Shown piece after piece: positions 27,122 to 35,105 of a DNA stretch of 64,000 nt. Position 1 is the stretch's first letter. Each line of letters begins with the position of its first letter. The notes beneath the pieces were generated by a model that worked only from the letters and a program-made list of their open reading frames with translations, did no database searches and had not been told where the DNA came from. Source of the DNA: Trichormus variabilis 0441 (GTDB lineage: Bacteria; Cyanobacteriota; Cyanobacteriia; Cyanobacteriales; Nostocaceae). The translations under genes and the position numbers were made by a program. The stretch lies in the NCBI RefSeq assembly GCF_009856605.1, contig NZ_CP047242.1, positions 1,362,001 to 1,426,000 on the forward strand. Direction: 5' to 3'.

Positions 27122-27499
27122 TCAAGGTGATAAAACTAGATCCTCATTATCTTCGTATTCTTCGCTAAATCTAGATTGCTCTTGATAAACTTGATTTTCT
27201 TCAGATGCTAATATAAAAAGAGGTTTTACCTCTAAATCATCATCTTCCTCAGACTCTGCATTAAGGCGCTCTTCTTCTGCTAAAGCTTGAATTTTTAAGA
27301 GAATCTCTTCTTCTTGAATATCAAATTCTTCTTCAGAAATTTCGCCCATATCAAATTTTAATTGCAGACTTAACAATTGTTTATGTAGATTTTCTTGAGC
27401 ATCAAATTCAGTATTGGTACGTTCTTGAATTTGTTCTCCAATCCACATAAGTCCATTAATTGGCCCCATAACAGGCAATAACAAGATTTTACCTAGCAT
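27122..27499 (-). CDS. gvpG: Gas-vesicle protein GvpG
   Basis: 125 residues from ATG 27499. This start, not the longer frame that overlaps gvpF, is supported by a GGAG nine bases upstream, directly behind the gvpF stop, and by the family start MLGKILLLPVMGPINGLMWIG. The central helix carries LLSLQLKFDMGEISEEEFDIQE, the conserved GvpG core. The C-terminal third is strongly acidic (EDDDLEVKP, then YEDNEDL). GvpG is a small accessory protein needed for gas-vesicle assembly in other systems. It is the last gene of the gvpA-to-gvpG run. Confidence 0.88.
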   Translation of the reverse strand: MLGKILLLPVMGPINGLMWIGEQIQERTNTEFDAQENLHKQLLSLQLKFDMGEISEEEFDIQEEEILLKIQALAEEERLNAESEEDDDLEVKPLFILASEENQVYQEQSRFSEEYEDNEDLVLSP

Positions 27500-27512
27500 T
27501 CTATGACTCCTA

Positions 27513-28247
27513 TCAAGAAATTTGAGCAAATGTATAAGGTGCTGTAAAGTTGTTGTAGCGAATGCGTAAACGTTCACCGAATTTATGATCAATAGCTTCG
27601 ACTTGTTGGCTAAATATAGATTCGTTTTCCCAAGGAATTAAAAATGCCGCATTATAAATCATGTCTTCTGTCATTGGGTCACTTTCAATAACCTCATCTG
27701 CTAAGGGTTTTAGCTCATCAAAAAAGGCTTGAATTATAGATTCCTTGCGACTGAGTAAATTACTTTCAATTAATTGTCCAATTTGTATTACCTCCTCCAT
27801 ACTTAATGCCTTTCCTTCCATTTGGTCTCGCTTCTGTTTTAAGTCTTGATGAGAATCCATCATGGCTTGTAATTCAGCTTTGCTATCCCAAAAAATCTTC
27901 ACACTAACCTCCCGTCGCCCAGCTAGTTTTTGGAATAGCTCTCGTAATTGTGCTTTATATGGTTGAAGTAGTTGTGTAACCACAGTTTCCCAATTTTTTA
28001 CAACTAGTCCAAAACGCAAGGGTAGCAAAGTTCTAAATCCAGCGTGCATCGCTTGTTCTAATACCTTTTCATGGCTGATTAAATTTCGCCGAGATGCTAG
28101 ATATTTTTCTTGTTGTGCTTCTGAATATAAAAACGTAAATCCATCAATAACTTGACTATAGACAAGTTGAGAATCCAATCCTTGAAGAGCAACTGTTTCT
28201 GGGATTGGATCGGGAAAAATGCCGTATAGATAAAGACCAGAACTCAT
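27513..28247 (-). CDS. gvpF: Gas-vesicle protein GvpF (GvpF/GvpL family)
   Basis: 244 residues. The family's N-terminal ferredoxin-like half starts GLYLYGIFPD and contains the conserved ISHEKVLEQAMHAGFRTLLPLRFGLV block. The C-terminal helical half follows, with FLIPWENESIFSQQVEAI near the end. GvpF binds GvpA and is thought to help nucleate the vesicle. It lies between gvpK and gvpG, the order known for Anabaena. The stop is 13 bases before the gvpG start, so the two are translated from one message. Confidence 0.9.
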   Translation of the reverse strand: MSSGLYLYGIFPDPIPETVALQGLDSQLVYSQVIDGFTFLYSEAQQEKYLASRRNLISHEKVLEQAMHAGFRTLLPLRFGLVVKNWETVVTQLLQPYKAQLRELFQKLAGRREVSVKIFWDSKAELQAMMDSHQDLKQKRDQMEGKALSMEEVIQIGQLIESNLLSRKESIIQAFFDELKPLADEVIESDPMTEDMIYNAAFLIPWENESIFSQQVEAIDHKFGERLRIRYNNFTAPYTFAQIS

Positions 28248-28352
28248 AAAATTTAAAATTCAATTAGGGTGACATTTGCCGATGATGCGTAGATTTAGGT
28301 GGGCATTACCCCTCTGACTTATTGACTTTCCTCTCTTGTCTTTCACTTATAA

Positions 28353-28826
28353 TTACAACGGTCTTGAGGTTAAAACTAAGCGCAATTTAGCATGAATGAG
28401 ATTGAGTTGAGCTATACCTAAATCTACTTCACCATCTACAACAATTCCTGTGTTTAATAGACGATCTAGCAGTTCCAGCACAGAAGGTTTATTTCCTATT
28501 TCACCCGGATAATAAGATCCTGGGGAAGGTAAAAGAGTACCGACATCACCTAAATTTATATTTAAGTCTGCGGGTTCAATCTCAAAAATATGGCACAGAT
28601 TTAGAACTTGTTCTTCTAGTTTTTGCAAACTTTCACTTGCTTGTTCTAACTCAGATTCACTAAGACATTCCTGTTCCATGCGCCGAATTACTTGTGCCTC
28701 CATCAGCTGGCGTATTAGTTCCACTACGGTCAAAAGTAAAGGAGCTAAACCTGCTTTGCTGTTAGCTTTAGAAGTGGTAGGTAGCAAATTAGGAGACTTT
28801 TCAACTGGAGTAAAAACCATTGTCAT
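28353..28826 (-). CDS. gvpK: Gas-vesicle protein GvpK
   Basis: 157 residues. The N-terminal 30 are polar; the GvpK core follows with LLTVVELIRQLMEAQVIRRM, then a Glu-rich helix, DLNINLGDVGTLLPSPGSYYPG, and a C-terminal segment (LLDRLLNTGIVVDGEVDLGIAQL) that resembles the GvpA fold. GvpK is one of the accessory proteins kept in all gas-vesicle clusters. A second ATG two codons in is equally possible. The gene sits about 140 bases after gvpJ and 105 before gvpF. Confidence 0.9.
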   Translation of the reverse strand: MTMVFTPVEKSPNLLPTTSKANSKAGLAPLLLTVVELIRQLMEAQVIRRMEQECLSESELEQASESLQKLEEQVLNLCHIFEIEPADLNINLGDVGTLLPSPGSYYPGEIGNKPSVLELLDRLLNTGIVVDGEVDLGIAQLNLIHAKLRLVLTSRPL

Positions 28827-28969
28827 AATGCTATCTACCTTTTCTAAATTTCTTTAATTCGATTCAATCCAGGCTAATACCAATTTAAAATTAAGAAAGT
28901 GAGTATCACTTGATGTTAAAAAATTGTTATAAATTTAGCCTGGGTTGCTTTGGGATTTCCAGAATCTGA

Positions 28970-29416
28970 CTAAGCCTCAAGTTGGGAGTCATCTCCCTCT
29001 TGACTATTTACTTCATACATTGGTTGCACATTTTCTGGATAGTTAACTGTTAATCTATTCTCTTCTTTCACGGCAGATGTGAGTAAACGTAGTTGTGTTT
29101 CTAGACTTTCTAGCCGTTGTTGTAGTTGTTGATTTTCTTCAACTAAACGTTGCGATTTGCTACTAAGATAGGGGTCATTTTCCCACCAATTGATACCCAT
29201 TTCACGGGCTTTATCAACTGAAGAAATTAACAGACGAATCCTAATATGTATGAGTTCAGTTGAGGCGATAGATACGGAAATATCACCAGCAATCACAATG
29301 CCTTTATCCAAAACTCTTTCGAGAATATCTGCTAAGGTGGAACCTTGTGTAGAAGTGGGAATTACTCGATTTGAGTTAGTCGGAGGACGTGTTGGGTGTA
29401 TTGGGGTAGTAGTCAC
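28970..29416 (-). CDS. gvpJ: Gas-vesicle minor structural protein GvpJ
   Basis: 148 residues with a GvpA-like core (about 26-75: [18 protein letters not shown], then [22 protein letters not shown]). A C-terminal extension with a coiled coil follows ([18 protein letters not shown]) and an acidic tail. GvpJ is a minor GvpA homologue thought to form part of the conical tip or the nucleation complex. It starts with GTG at 29416, overlapping the gvpN stop by four bases (GTGA), which implies translational coupling. About 140 bases follow before gvpK. Confidence 0.88.
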   Translation of the reverse strand: MTTTPIHPTRPPTNSNRVIPTSTQGSTLADILERVLDKGIVIAGDISVSIASTELIHIRIRLLISSVDKAREMGINWWENDPYLSSKSQRLVEENQQLQQRLESLETQLRLLTSAVKEENRLTVNYPENVQPMYEVNSQEGDDSQLEA

Positions 29417-30669
29417 GGTTGATTCGGCTCTTCAATGGTATATACATGATTGTTCTTGCTGACTAAGCCTTTCTGCTCTAAAGAGTTGAGAGCGTTGGTA
29501 GCTACAGTCCGACTGAGTTCAAATTCTTGTTGAAGTAGAGCTAAAGCTGCACTCTTGTACTGTTGTAAGTAGAGATAAATTTCCCGCTCAAATGGAATAG
29601 AATCTTCCACACCTGGTTGTTCGAGAACTTCAGAATCAAGAGTACCAAACTGAGAATCGATGATGGTAGGAAACCCGCTTTCGTTGATCGCATTGTGATC
29701 TTCGTCTGCGATCGCATCCGTATCCTCTGATGTAATACTATTCTTGAATTCCTCTATTTCCTCTAAGTTCAGATGATTCAGTAATTCAAGGAAAATCGTT
29801 GTAGCTTCGCTAGCAGACCAATTCGTGCGGTTGAACAGCACATCTGCACAGATTTCTCGAAAATCAGAGCTTTCTGGTGCAACTAAAATATTGTGTTCGG
29901 CACATACCTTAGCAATCATCAAACAAGACCGCAAGCCAGAAGTCTTTTCCCCACCTGTACGTGAGCGAAATGCTTTCACCAATTGCACGACTAACAGCGC
30001 ATCTGCTCTATTGAGTGCGGTTTTCTGAGCTAATATCTCAGTTTGAGTTAGCTCATCCGGCTCTGGCATATTAATAGTTACCAACCGATCCATTAAAGCA
30101 TCCTGCGTCGAGTGGACTCCGCAGTACTCTTCTGGATTAGAGGTAAAAATAGCCCGAAATTGGGGATTAACGTGCAAGTATTCTGGCTGATTACTACTAG
30201 GAGGAAGAGTCAGAATTTTTTCTTCCAAAGCTGATAGTAAGACGTTATTCACTTCCGGTCTAGAACGGTTAAATTCGTCGTAGACCAAGGTGAAGCCTTC
30301 TCTACAAGCTAGAGTTAGTCTAGAATCGACCCAATTTTGTTTAAATTCGTCTTCGACTTTGAGAACACTGTGAATGTAATTGTCCAGTAACTTTTTATGG
30401 GTATAACCGGATTCACTACCAATCAAATCAGAACTTTTAAATTCATCATCTCCGAAAATCAACATGATTGGTCTATCCAAACAGTTAGCCAAGTGCATGG
30501 CTAAAGTTGTTTTTCCTGTACCGGCTGGACCCCGTAAGTGAATAGCAAATCCTGATGTCAGATAACGTAACGCCCGAATTGCTACCTGCTCAATGGCAGG
30601 TGTAACAACAAATTGACCGGGACGGACGCGGAGAACAGCTCTTTTCTTATTATTTGCAGTCAGAGTCAT
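29413..30669 (-). CDS. gvpN: Gas-vesicle AAA+ ATPase GvpN with C-terminal winged-helix-like tail
   Basis: 418 residues. The MoxR-type AAA+ domain has Walker A GPAGTGKT (47-54), [28 protein letters not shown] as the Walker B/sensor block, and [23 protein letters not shown]. GvpN binds and hydrolyses ATP and promotes vesicle growth. Beyond the usual core the protein carries an acidic linker (about 305-355) and a last 60-residue helical segment ([30 protein letters not shown]) that resembles a winged helix. The start is ATG 30669, preceded by a 426-base gap to gvpC that holds several inverted repeats. The stop overlaps gvpJ. Confidence 0.92.
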   Translation of the reverse strand: MTLTANNKKRAVLRVRPGQFVVTPAIEQVAIRALRYLTSGFAIHLRGPAGTGKTTLAMHLANCLDRPIMLIFGDDEFKSSDLIGSESGYTHKKLLDNYIHSVLKVEDEFKQNWVDSRLTLACREGFTLVYDEFNRSRPEVNNVLLSALEEKILTLPPSSNQPEYLHVNPQFRAIFTSNPEEYCGVHSTQDALMDRLVTINMPEPDELTQTEILAQKTALNRADALLVVQLVKAFRSRTGGEKTSGLRSCLMIAKVCAEHNILVAPESSDFREICADVLFNRTNWSASEATTIFLELLNHLNLEEIEEFKNSITSEDTDAIADEDHNAINESGFPTIIDSQFGTLDSEVLEQPGVEDSIPFEREIYLYLQQYKSAALALLQQEFELSRTVATNALNSLEQKGLVSKNNHVYTIEEPNQP

Positions 30670-30740
30670 AGATTAGGATGATGAATAATTACTTTGCCAG
30701 ACAAAAAAATTAGATCCTCAATATTGCAATTCGTAGCTTT

Positions 30741-30763
30741 CATATGCTACGATTTAGCATATG
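30741..30763. repeat. 9-bp inverted repeat upstream of gvpN
   Basis: CATATGCTA-cgatt-TAGCATATG lies about 70 bases ahead of the gvpN start. Flanking AGCT/AGCT partly extends the symmetry. It could be an operator or a leader hairpin in the gvpC-gvpN message. Confidence 0.5.
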
Positions 30764-30863
30764 CAGCTATCAATAACAAAAGTTAATTCTATTAATTCCT
30801 AAAAGTAAACTGAAGAAACGACCTCAGGTCTCGATCACTTCCTTGCAATAAATTAATAGATAG

Positions 30864-30875
30864 CATAGGATATCT
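30864..30875. promoter_or_regulatory. 12-base motif CATAGGATATCT, copy upstream of gvpN
   Basis: The same 12 bases recur at 32654-32665, in the leader of the divergent 92-residue gene. Flanks are also alike (TAG/TAA before, then A/T). It may be a shared regulatory site, but with two copies this is only a suggestion. Confidence 0.35.
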
Positions 30876-30908
30876 AAAGTTTTATACTAAAACTCATTGT
30901 TGAATCTG

Positions 30909-30949
30909 CCCCCTTGTCTGACCAGTTGTCTAACTGTAAGATTAGGGGG
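30909..30949. terminator. Nested hairpin between gvpC and gvpN
   Basis: CCCCCT (30909-30914) pairs with AGGGGG (30944-30949), enclosing CAGTT-gtct-AACTG (30923-30936). On the plus strand TTTTAC follows; on the minus strand, the direction of the gvp operon, there is no T-run. It may be an attenuator or a processing point separating abundant gvpA/gvpC message from gvpN onward. Confidence 0.5.
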
Positions 30950-31095
30950 TTTTACTATTTAGTCTAGTTCGCCAACAGATTACCAATTCTCAAACATATA
31001 TCTACAAATAGGCAGCACGGAGCAGGAGAAACTGAACTGTAGACTTAATTTAGAGAAAGGGTATTAACTCCTTTAGTAAGAGTTTTGACTGATGA

Positions 31096-31485
31096 CTAAA
31101 ATGTGCCAAAAATACTAGCAAACAAATCCTTACGAAATTCTTGCAGATATTGACTTTGTGCCTTGGCTTGCTCAGTTCTGTTTTTTGCTGTTTCTGCTAG
31201 AAACTCCTGGGTGGTCTGCTCTAGATTTTGGCGAAACTTATGCAAAAACTTTGCCTGTGCTTCTGCTTGAGCAACCCTTTGTTTTGTAGTTTCTGTTAAA
31301 AACTCGTGGGTTGTCTGCTCCAGGTTGTGGTGGAACTGATGTAGCTCTTGCGCTTGCTTTTTGGCTTGCTCTTGTCTTTGTGCCGTTGTAGCGGACAAGA
31401 ATTCATGAGTCTCTCTAAATAGTTGAGTTACTTCCTCAGCTATTGACCGATGCTCTTGCCGGATTTTTACCATTAAAGCCATCAT
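31096..31485 (-). CDS. gvpC: Gas-vesicle outer protein GvpC, short form
   Basis: 129 residues. GvpC binds the outside of the GvpA shell and stiffens it. The start [18 protein letters not shown] and the end [14 protein letters not shown] match cyanobacterial GvpC. Between them lie two full 33-residue repeats (29-61 and 62-94, each starting FLxxTxxxR and ending LEQTTxE) and a partial third (95 onward). GvpC of Anabaena flos-aquae has five repeats, so this one is short. The first codons are ATG ATG, with GGAGA six bases upstream. It follows the second gvpA copy by about 210 bases, including a stem-loop. Confidence 0.92.
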   Translation of the reverse strand: MMALMVKIRQEHRSIAEEVTQLFRETHEFLSATTAQRQEQAKKQAQELHQFHHNLEQTTHEFLTETTKQRVAQAEAQAKFLHKFRQNLEQTTQEFLAETAKNRTEQAKAQSQYLQEFRKDLFASIFGTF

Positions 31486-31641
31486 GAGGTTCTCCGCAAT
31501 ATTATGACAATCGTCAATTAACTACATTTACTGGATAATGGCTATCCAATAAATGTAGCTAAAACAATACTTATACTTACGCTTTGTTCCTTGATAAATC
31601 TGATTGAAAAGTATCCAAATACTTGACAAAAACAGATTACA

Positions 31642-31672
31642 AATCAGAATTATTTAAGCAATAATCCTGATT
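31642..31672 (-). terminator. Stem-loop after the second gvpA copy
   Basis: AATCAG-a-ATTATT (31642-31654) pairs with AATAAT-c-CTGATT (31660-31672) with one internal mismatch and a five-base loop. On the minus strand a TCTGTTTTTG stretch follows. It probably ends or stabilises the short gvpA message, with read-through into gvpC. Confidence 0.55.
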
Positions 31673-31692
31673 TTATTACACCTACTTAATAA

Positions 31693-31908
31693 TTAAGCAG
31701 GCATAGCGGCGGATTGTGTTAGACCTACAGCTTCTGCATATTTCAGGTAGGTTTCCACGGAAGCAATTACGATACGAGCTTCGATTGCAAGTAGTTCAAT
31801 ACCAACTAGAGAAACACGTACCCAAGCATCTACAACGATACCTTTATCTAAGATACGGTCAATAACTTCTGCCAAGCTTGAAGAAGAATTAGTTTTTTCG
31901 ACTGCCAT
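31693..31908 (-). CDS. gvpA: Gas-vesicle major structural protein GvpA, second copy
   Basis: 71 residues, the main shell protein of gas vesicles: [21 protein letters not shown], then [20 protein letters not shown] and [10 protein letters not shown]. This is the highly conserved GvpA sequence with its beta-hairpin flanked by helices. It differs from the copy at 32013 by four bases and one residue (Ile instead of Val in EARIV-I-ASV). A purine-rich AAGG lies ahead of the ATG. The gene is followed by a stem-loop and then gvpC. The duplicated DNA includes about 10 bases after and 20 before the coding part. Confidence 0.98.
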   Translation of the reverse strand: MAVEKTNSSSSLAEVIDRILDKGIVVDAWVRVSLVGIELLAIEARIVIASVETYLKYAEAVGLTQSAAMPA

Positions 31909-31957
31909 GATTTTGTACCTTAAGCTATTGTTGTGTTTACATTTATCTGGTCGGGAG

Positions 31958-31997
31958 TAGAATATCTTAATTTACTATTAGGAATTAAGATATTCTA
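31958..31997 (-). terminator. 15-bp perfect hairpin between the two gvpA copies
   Basis: TAGAATATCTTAATT (31958-31972) and AATTAAGATATTCTA (31983-31997) are perfectly complementary around a ten-base loop. The stem lies 15 bases after the first gvpA stop. It is AT-rich with no T-run, so partial termination or 3'-end protection of a monocistronic gvpA message is more likely than full termination. Confidence 0.65.
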
Positions 31998-32012
31998 GAA
32001 TCTACTTAATAA

Positions 32013-32228
32013 TTAAGCAGGCATAGCGGCGGATTGTGTTAGACCTACAGCTTCTGCATATTTCAGGTAGGTTTCAACGGAAGCAACCACGATACGAGCT
32101 TCGATTGCAAGTAGTTCAATACCAACTAGAGAAACACGTACCCAAGCATCTACAACGATACCTTTATCTAAGATACGGTCAATAACTTCTGCCAAACTTG
32201 AAGAAGAATTAGTTTTTTCGACTGCCAT
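32013..32228 (-). CDS. gvpA: Gas-vesicle major structural protein GvpA, first copy
   Basis: 71 residues, first gene of the gas-vesicle operon. It is the same protein as the copy at 31693 except for Val in [13 protein letters not shown] lies about ten bases before the ATG, and a promoter with good -35 and -10 boxes is visible at 32301-32329. GvpA packs as ribs to form the gas-filled shell. Two near-identical copies in tandem raise output of the most abundant subunit. Nothing separates them but a hairpin. Confidence 0.98.
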   Translation of the reverse strand: MAVEKTNSSSSLAEVIDRILDKGIVVDAWVRVSLVGIELLAIEARIVVASVETYLKYAEAVGLTQSAAMPA

Positions 32229-32300
32229 GATTTTATACCTTAACTCATTGTTGATTCTTTAGTATTAAGCTCGGCGTTCGCTTTACTTGCTACTGAATTA

Positions 32301-32329
32301 ATATTAGACACACGTTTTTCGGATGTAAA
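32301..32329 (-). promoter_or_regulatory. Likely sigma-70-type promoter of gvpA
   Basis: On the minus strand TTTACA (32324-32329) is followed after exactly 17 bases by TAATAT (32301-32306). This would put the start of transcription near 32294 and leave a leader of about 65 bases before the gvpA ATG. The match is good, but AT-rich DNA gives such hits by chance, so this is a prediction. Confidence 0.5.
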
Positions 32330-32636
32330 TACTTTGCAAGTATAAAAAACTTTAAAAAATGTAAAGGCGAAAATATTTTAATAATAAATGCGAGCGTTTA
32401 GGTTGATTATATGTTTGTTTTGCCTGGCTTTTTATGGGAATGTAAGTTTTAAATTGCAACATTGTTGATTTTGTATACTTTAACGTAAATTTTAAAAATC
32501 ATTCAGGATTTAAAATAATTTTCCTGGAAGACAGAAATTTGTGGTGTCATCTTCCTTTAACAATTAATTTAACCGGTAAATACACGGTCATTTTTTATAA
32601 ATCTGTTTTTTAAATTAGGTAATATTGCTATTACTT

Positions 32637-32674
32637 AATTCTTGAAGAAATAACATAGGATATCTTCAAGAATT
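32637..32674 (+). promoter_or_regulatory. 12-bp inverted repeat in the leader of the 92-residue gene
   Basis: AATTCTTGAAGA (32637-32648) and TCTTCAAGAATT (32663-32674) are perfectly complementary. The loop AATAACATAGGATA contains AGGA, the only ribosome-site-like sequence, and the second arm ends five bases before the GTG start. The hairpin or operator could control translation or transcription of the gene. Confidence 0.55.
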
Positions 32675-32679
32675 ATTTT

Positions 32680-32958
32680 GTGACAAAAACAATGTCTATA
32701 GAAGCTACTTCTGATCCAGTACGCCAAGAAGCCTTCGCAGGCTTAATCGCTCATTTTGTCAATCAAGGTCATCCAGTCCAATATGCTCAATCAATGGCAA
32801 CTTCCGTTATTTTTCAAACAGACCTAGATTTAAGAAATGCCCAACTGTCCCGTCTTTTAAACTGGTTGAAACAAGAACACCAAGAGATATATGCTTCTTC
32901 TCTGGTTATAGTTGAAAAAACCCGTGAGGAATTTGAACACCGAGTTCAAGAAGGTTAG
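32680..32958 (+). CDS. Small protein of unknown function, divergent from gvpA
   Basis: 92 residues from GTG 32680, or 88 from ATG 32692. I do not recognise the family. The sequence is mostly helical and mixed in charge: DPVRQEAFAGLIAHFVNQGHP, then AQLSRLLNWLKQEHQEI and a Glu/Arg-rich end. There is no signal peptide, membrane segment or metal motif. It shares a 450-base intergenic region with the gvpA promoter, has a 12-bp inverted repeat in its leader, and ends before a clear hairpin. That strongly suggests a real, regulated gene. Involvement in gas-vesicle control is only guilt by position. Confidence 0.65.
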   Translation: MTKTMSIEATSDPVRQEAFAGLIAHFVNQGHPVQYAQSMATSVIFQTDLDLRNAQLSRLLNWLKQEHQEIYASSLVIVEKTREEFEHRVQEG

Positions 32959-32987
32959 TTCCAATAGTACGTGTCAGCTTAGATTCA

Positions 32988-33010
32988 CAGACTAAGTTTT
33001 ACTTAGTCTG
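32988..33010 (+). terminator. Hairpin after the 92-residue gene
   Basis: CAGACTAAGT-ttt-ACTTAGTCTG is a perfect 10-bp stem with a three-base loop about 30 bases after the stop. No long T-run follows, but the strength of the stem suggests a terminator. Confidence 0.65.
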
Positions 33011-33714
33011 CTATATCAATCTCAGGGCATATCCTACGGCTATGGGTTTGTAACATGATCTTAAGAACCAGAGGAATCAAATTCTTGTGGCGATTATTTT
33101 CTATATGTAAATTGCTCTGGGCGATCGCCTAAGTTTGGATACATATAAATATATATAAATATAAATATCTTAATGAATGGTTAACACCATTTACGGCATT
33201 TATGATCTGGCAGCAATAGATAACAATGATCTAAGGCTACAGCAGGACTGAATTTATTATTTATGAAAGAGGCGGGAAACTCCATCCCCTCGTGGGAGGA
33301 GAGGGATAGCCGCCCCGCCGTTTTGGTAATAGCTAATAGTCCAATTACCTATTACCCATTACCAAATTCTTCATCCCCTTGTGGGTAAGAAATTTTAAAT
33401 TTCTATACCAATCAACTACGGTATTCTCTGGCTTGACTCTCTGAGCCTCTAGTTATAGTTGATACAAAATTTAAGTGCTATCATGGTGCCAAATTTATGG
33501 ACAACATCATGATGAATAACGGTCTAACTTTCCTAGCTCTAAGCTTGGAATAGCTTTATTTACTAAAAATTTCTCTATTTTACACAGGACAAAATAAAAC
33601 TCCTTTGACACAATAGTACAGAAAACATGAAGTATCTAATGTTTTCGTATTTCTGCGTATATTCTGTTTAATTGCACTGTCACATAAGTAACCAAATCAA
33701 GTACACACAACTCT
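33011..33714. other. Intergenic region with a G/C-rich repeat
   Basis: About 700 bases without a plausible ORF. A GC-rich island at 33271-33322 (GGCGGG ... CCCGCC, with CATCCCCTCGTGGG inside) contrasts with the AT-rich flanks, and a related CATCCCCTTGTGGG recurs at 33372-33385. This looks like a dispersed intergenic repeat. No RNA gene could be recognised. Confidence 0.4.
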
Positions 33715-34962
33715 ATGAACCTGAATAATCCTTTGGAGATGATGCAAACAAGTTTCCATACAGCTTTAGGCGCTGTTAGTGAATTGACATCTCTCCTGCA
33801 AGAACCCCAAAAACTGCCAAATTACTTTACTCAAATCCAACAAAAACCAGAGCAATTATTTCAAGATTTAGCGGTAAAAGGCAAAAATATAGAACAAGAT
33901 GCAGCGAGTTTTTTCCAAAATTACTTTTGTGGCAAGGGAAACAAATCACCATACCCCAAATATATAGAACGAGCGGATGGACAGGCATTTAATCAACCCT
34001 ACGAAATCAAGGGAACAAAAATGTATGCCTTTGTCGTTGAAGGCTCGATGGCAAAGTTGCAAGAGGTGTGTGATAAATATCTCAATGATCCCAATAATGG
34101 AGAGATTGAATATCGCCCAGCGATGAACTATCTCATCCTGACATTCAACAAGATAGATTCTTTAAGTTCCATCAATCCACCAGACTATGATAAAGGAACC
34201 GTATTTGAAGAAGAAGCCATTTTCTGGATGTTAACGGTGGTGGGTAAAAGAGTCGGCCCTTTATTTATAGCCGAACGCCTGGCTTGGTTTATGCCTTACC
34301 TATATGTGAATAATTCTCCTATCCTGGTTTCTGGTAGGGAAGTCTACGGCTTCTTTAAACAACTTGGTACATTTCAGATTCCCGACTTAAATCAAGAACC
34401 AGATTTATTGACCGTAGACACCTTAGTATTTAAAGACTTTTCACCTACAAGCAAATCTATAGATGCTCGCCTGTTGGAAGTTAAACGCGTTAGTACAGGA
34501 GAGAAACATGAAGCTATCAAAACATGGGACACCTTTGAAGAAGCAGTGAGGGCGATCGCTAGTTTACTATTTGACAATGACGAAATTATCTTTCCTGGCT
34601 TACAGTTACCCTTCAATCTCCTCGAATATCTCCTCGCAAAAATCGTCCCCCTTGTCACTCTCAAACAAATCCGCGACGTAGAAAATAGTAAAAAAGCCTG
34701 CTATCAAGCACTCATCGAATCGCCAATGCAACTCCAAACTTTCCATGGCGGAAAACTCTTTGGCTTCAATAATTTTGGCGACCAGTTTCAATTAAAAATC
34801 AATAATTTCGCTAGCCAACCAATTGTCCAGGATTTGGGGCTATACAAAGGTTATTCTCCAGGTAGTGAATCCATAAATATTCCCGTCAAGCTTGGTTTTG
34901 TCCTGAATTTCGACTTCACCCTCAAAGATGGTAAAACCGTTTGGCAAGCACCACAGCAATAG
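33715..34962 (+). CDS. Acetoacetate-decarboxylase-fold protein
   Basis: 415 residues. The middle (about 95-300) resembles the acetoacetate decarboxylase superfamily, with the signature PILVSGREVYGFFKQLGTF. The lysine matching the Schiff-base Lys of true decarboxylases would be K215, but the second lysine of the usual KK pair is Q216, so the chemistry may differ. An 80-residue helical N-terminal region and a C-terminal domain (LQTFHGGKLFGF to the end) are extra. It is followed by a phytoene-desaturase-like flavoprotein on the same strand, so the two probably act in one pathway on a lipid or polyketide-like substrate; that is inference. Confidence 0.6.
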   Translation: MNLNNPLEMMQTSFHTALGAVSELTSLLQEPQKLPNYFTQIQQKPEQLFQDLAVKGKNIEQDAASFFQNYFCGKGNKSPYPKYIERADGQAFNQPYEIKGTKMYAFVVEGSMAKLQEVCDKYLNDPNNGEIEYRPAMNYLILTFNKIDSLSSINPPDYDKGTVFEEEAIFWMLTVVGKRVGPLFIAERLAWFMPYLYVNNSPILVSGREVYGFFKQLGTFQIPDLNQEPDLLTVDTLVFKDFSPTSKSIDARLLEVKRVSTGEKHEAIKTWDTFEEAVRAIASLLFDNDEIIFPGLQLPFNLLEYLLAKIVPLVTLKQIRDVENSKKACYQALIESPMQLQTFHGGKLFGFNNFGDQFQLKINNFASQPIVQDLGLYKGYSPGSESINIPVKLGFVLNFDFTLKDGKTVWQAPQQ

Positions 34963-35105
34963 TTATAAGTGCTGTTAGTTGGCGGTAGCGGAACATTCAG
35001 CCTGTTATGAGGAAGAAATCATTACTTCTTCTGCTACCTTCCTACGTCTATACCTGTCGGCTATCTCCCTCTCCCTTCACACTTAGCAAAGAAGGAAAAA
35101 CAACC

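Noticed and set aside
27500..27592. Longer N-terminus for gvpG
   Set aside because: It would lie inside gvpF, has no ribosome site, and does not match the GvpG family start, which is at 27499.
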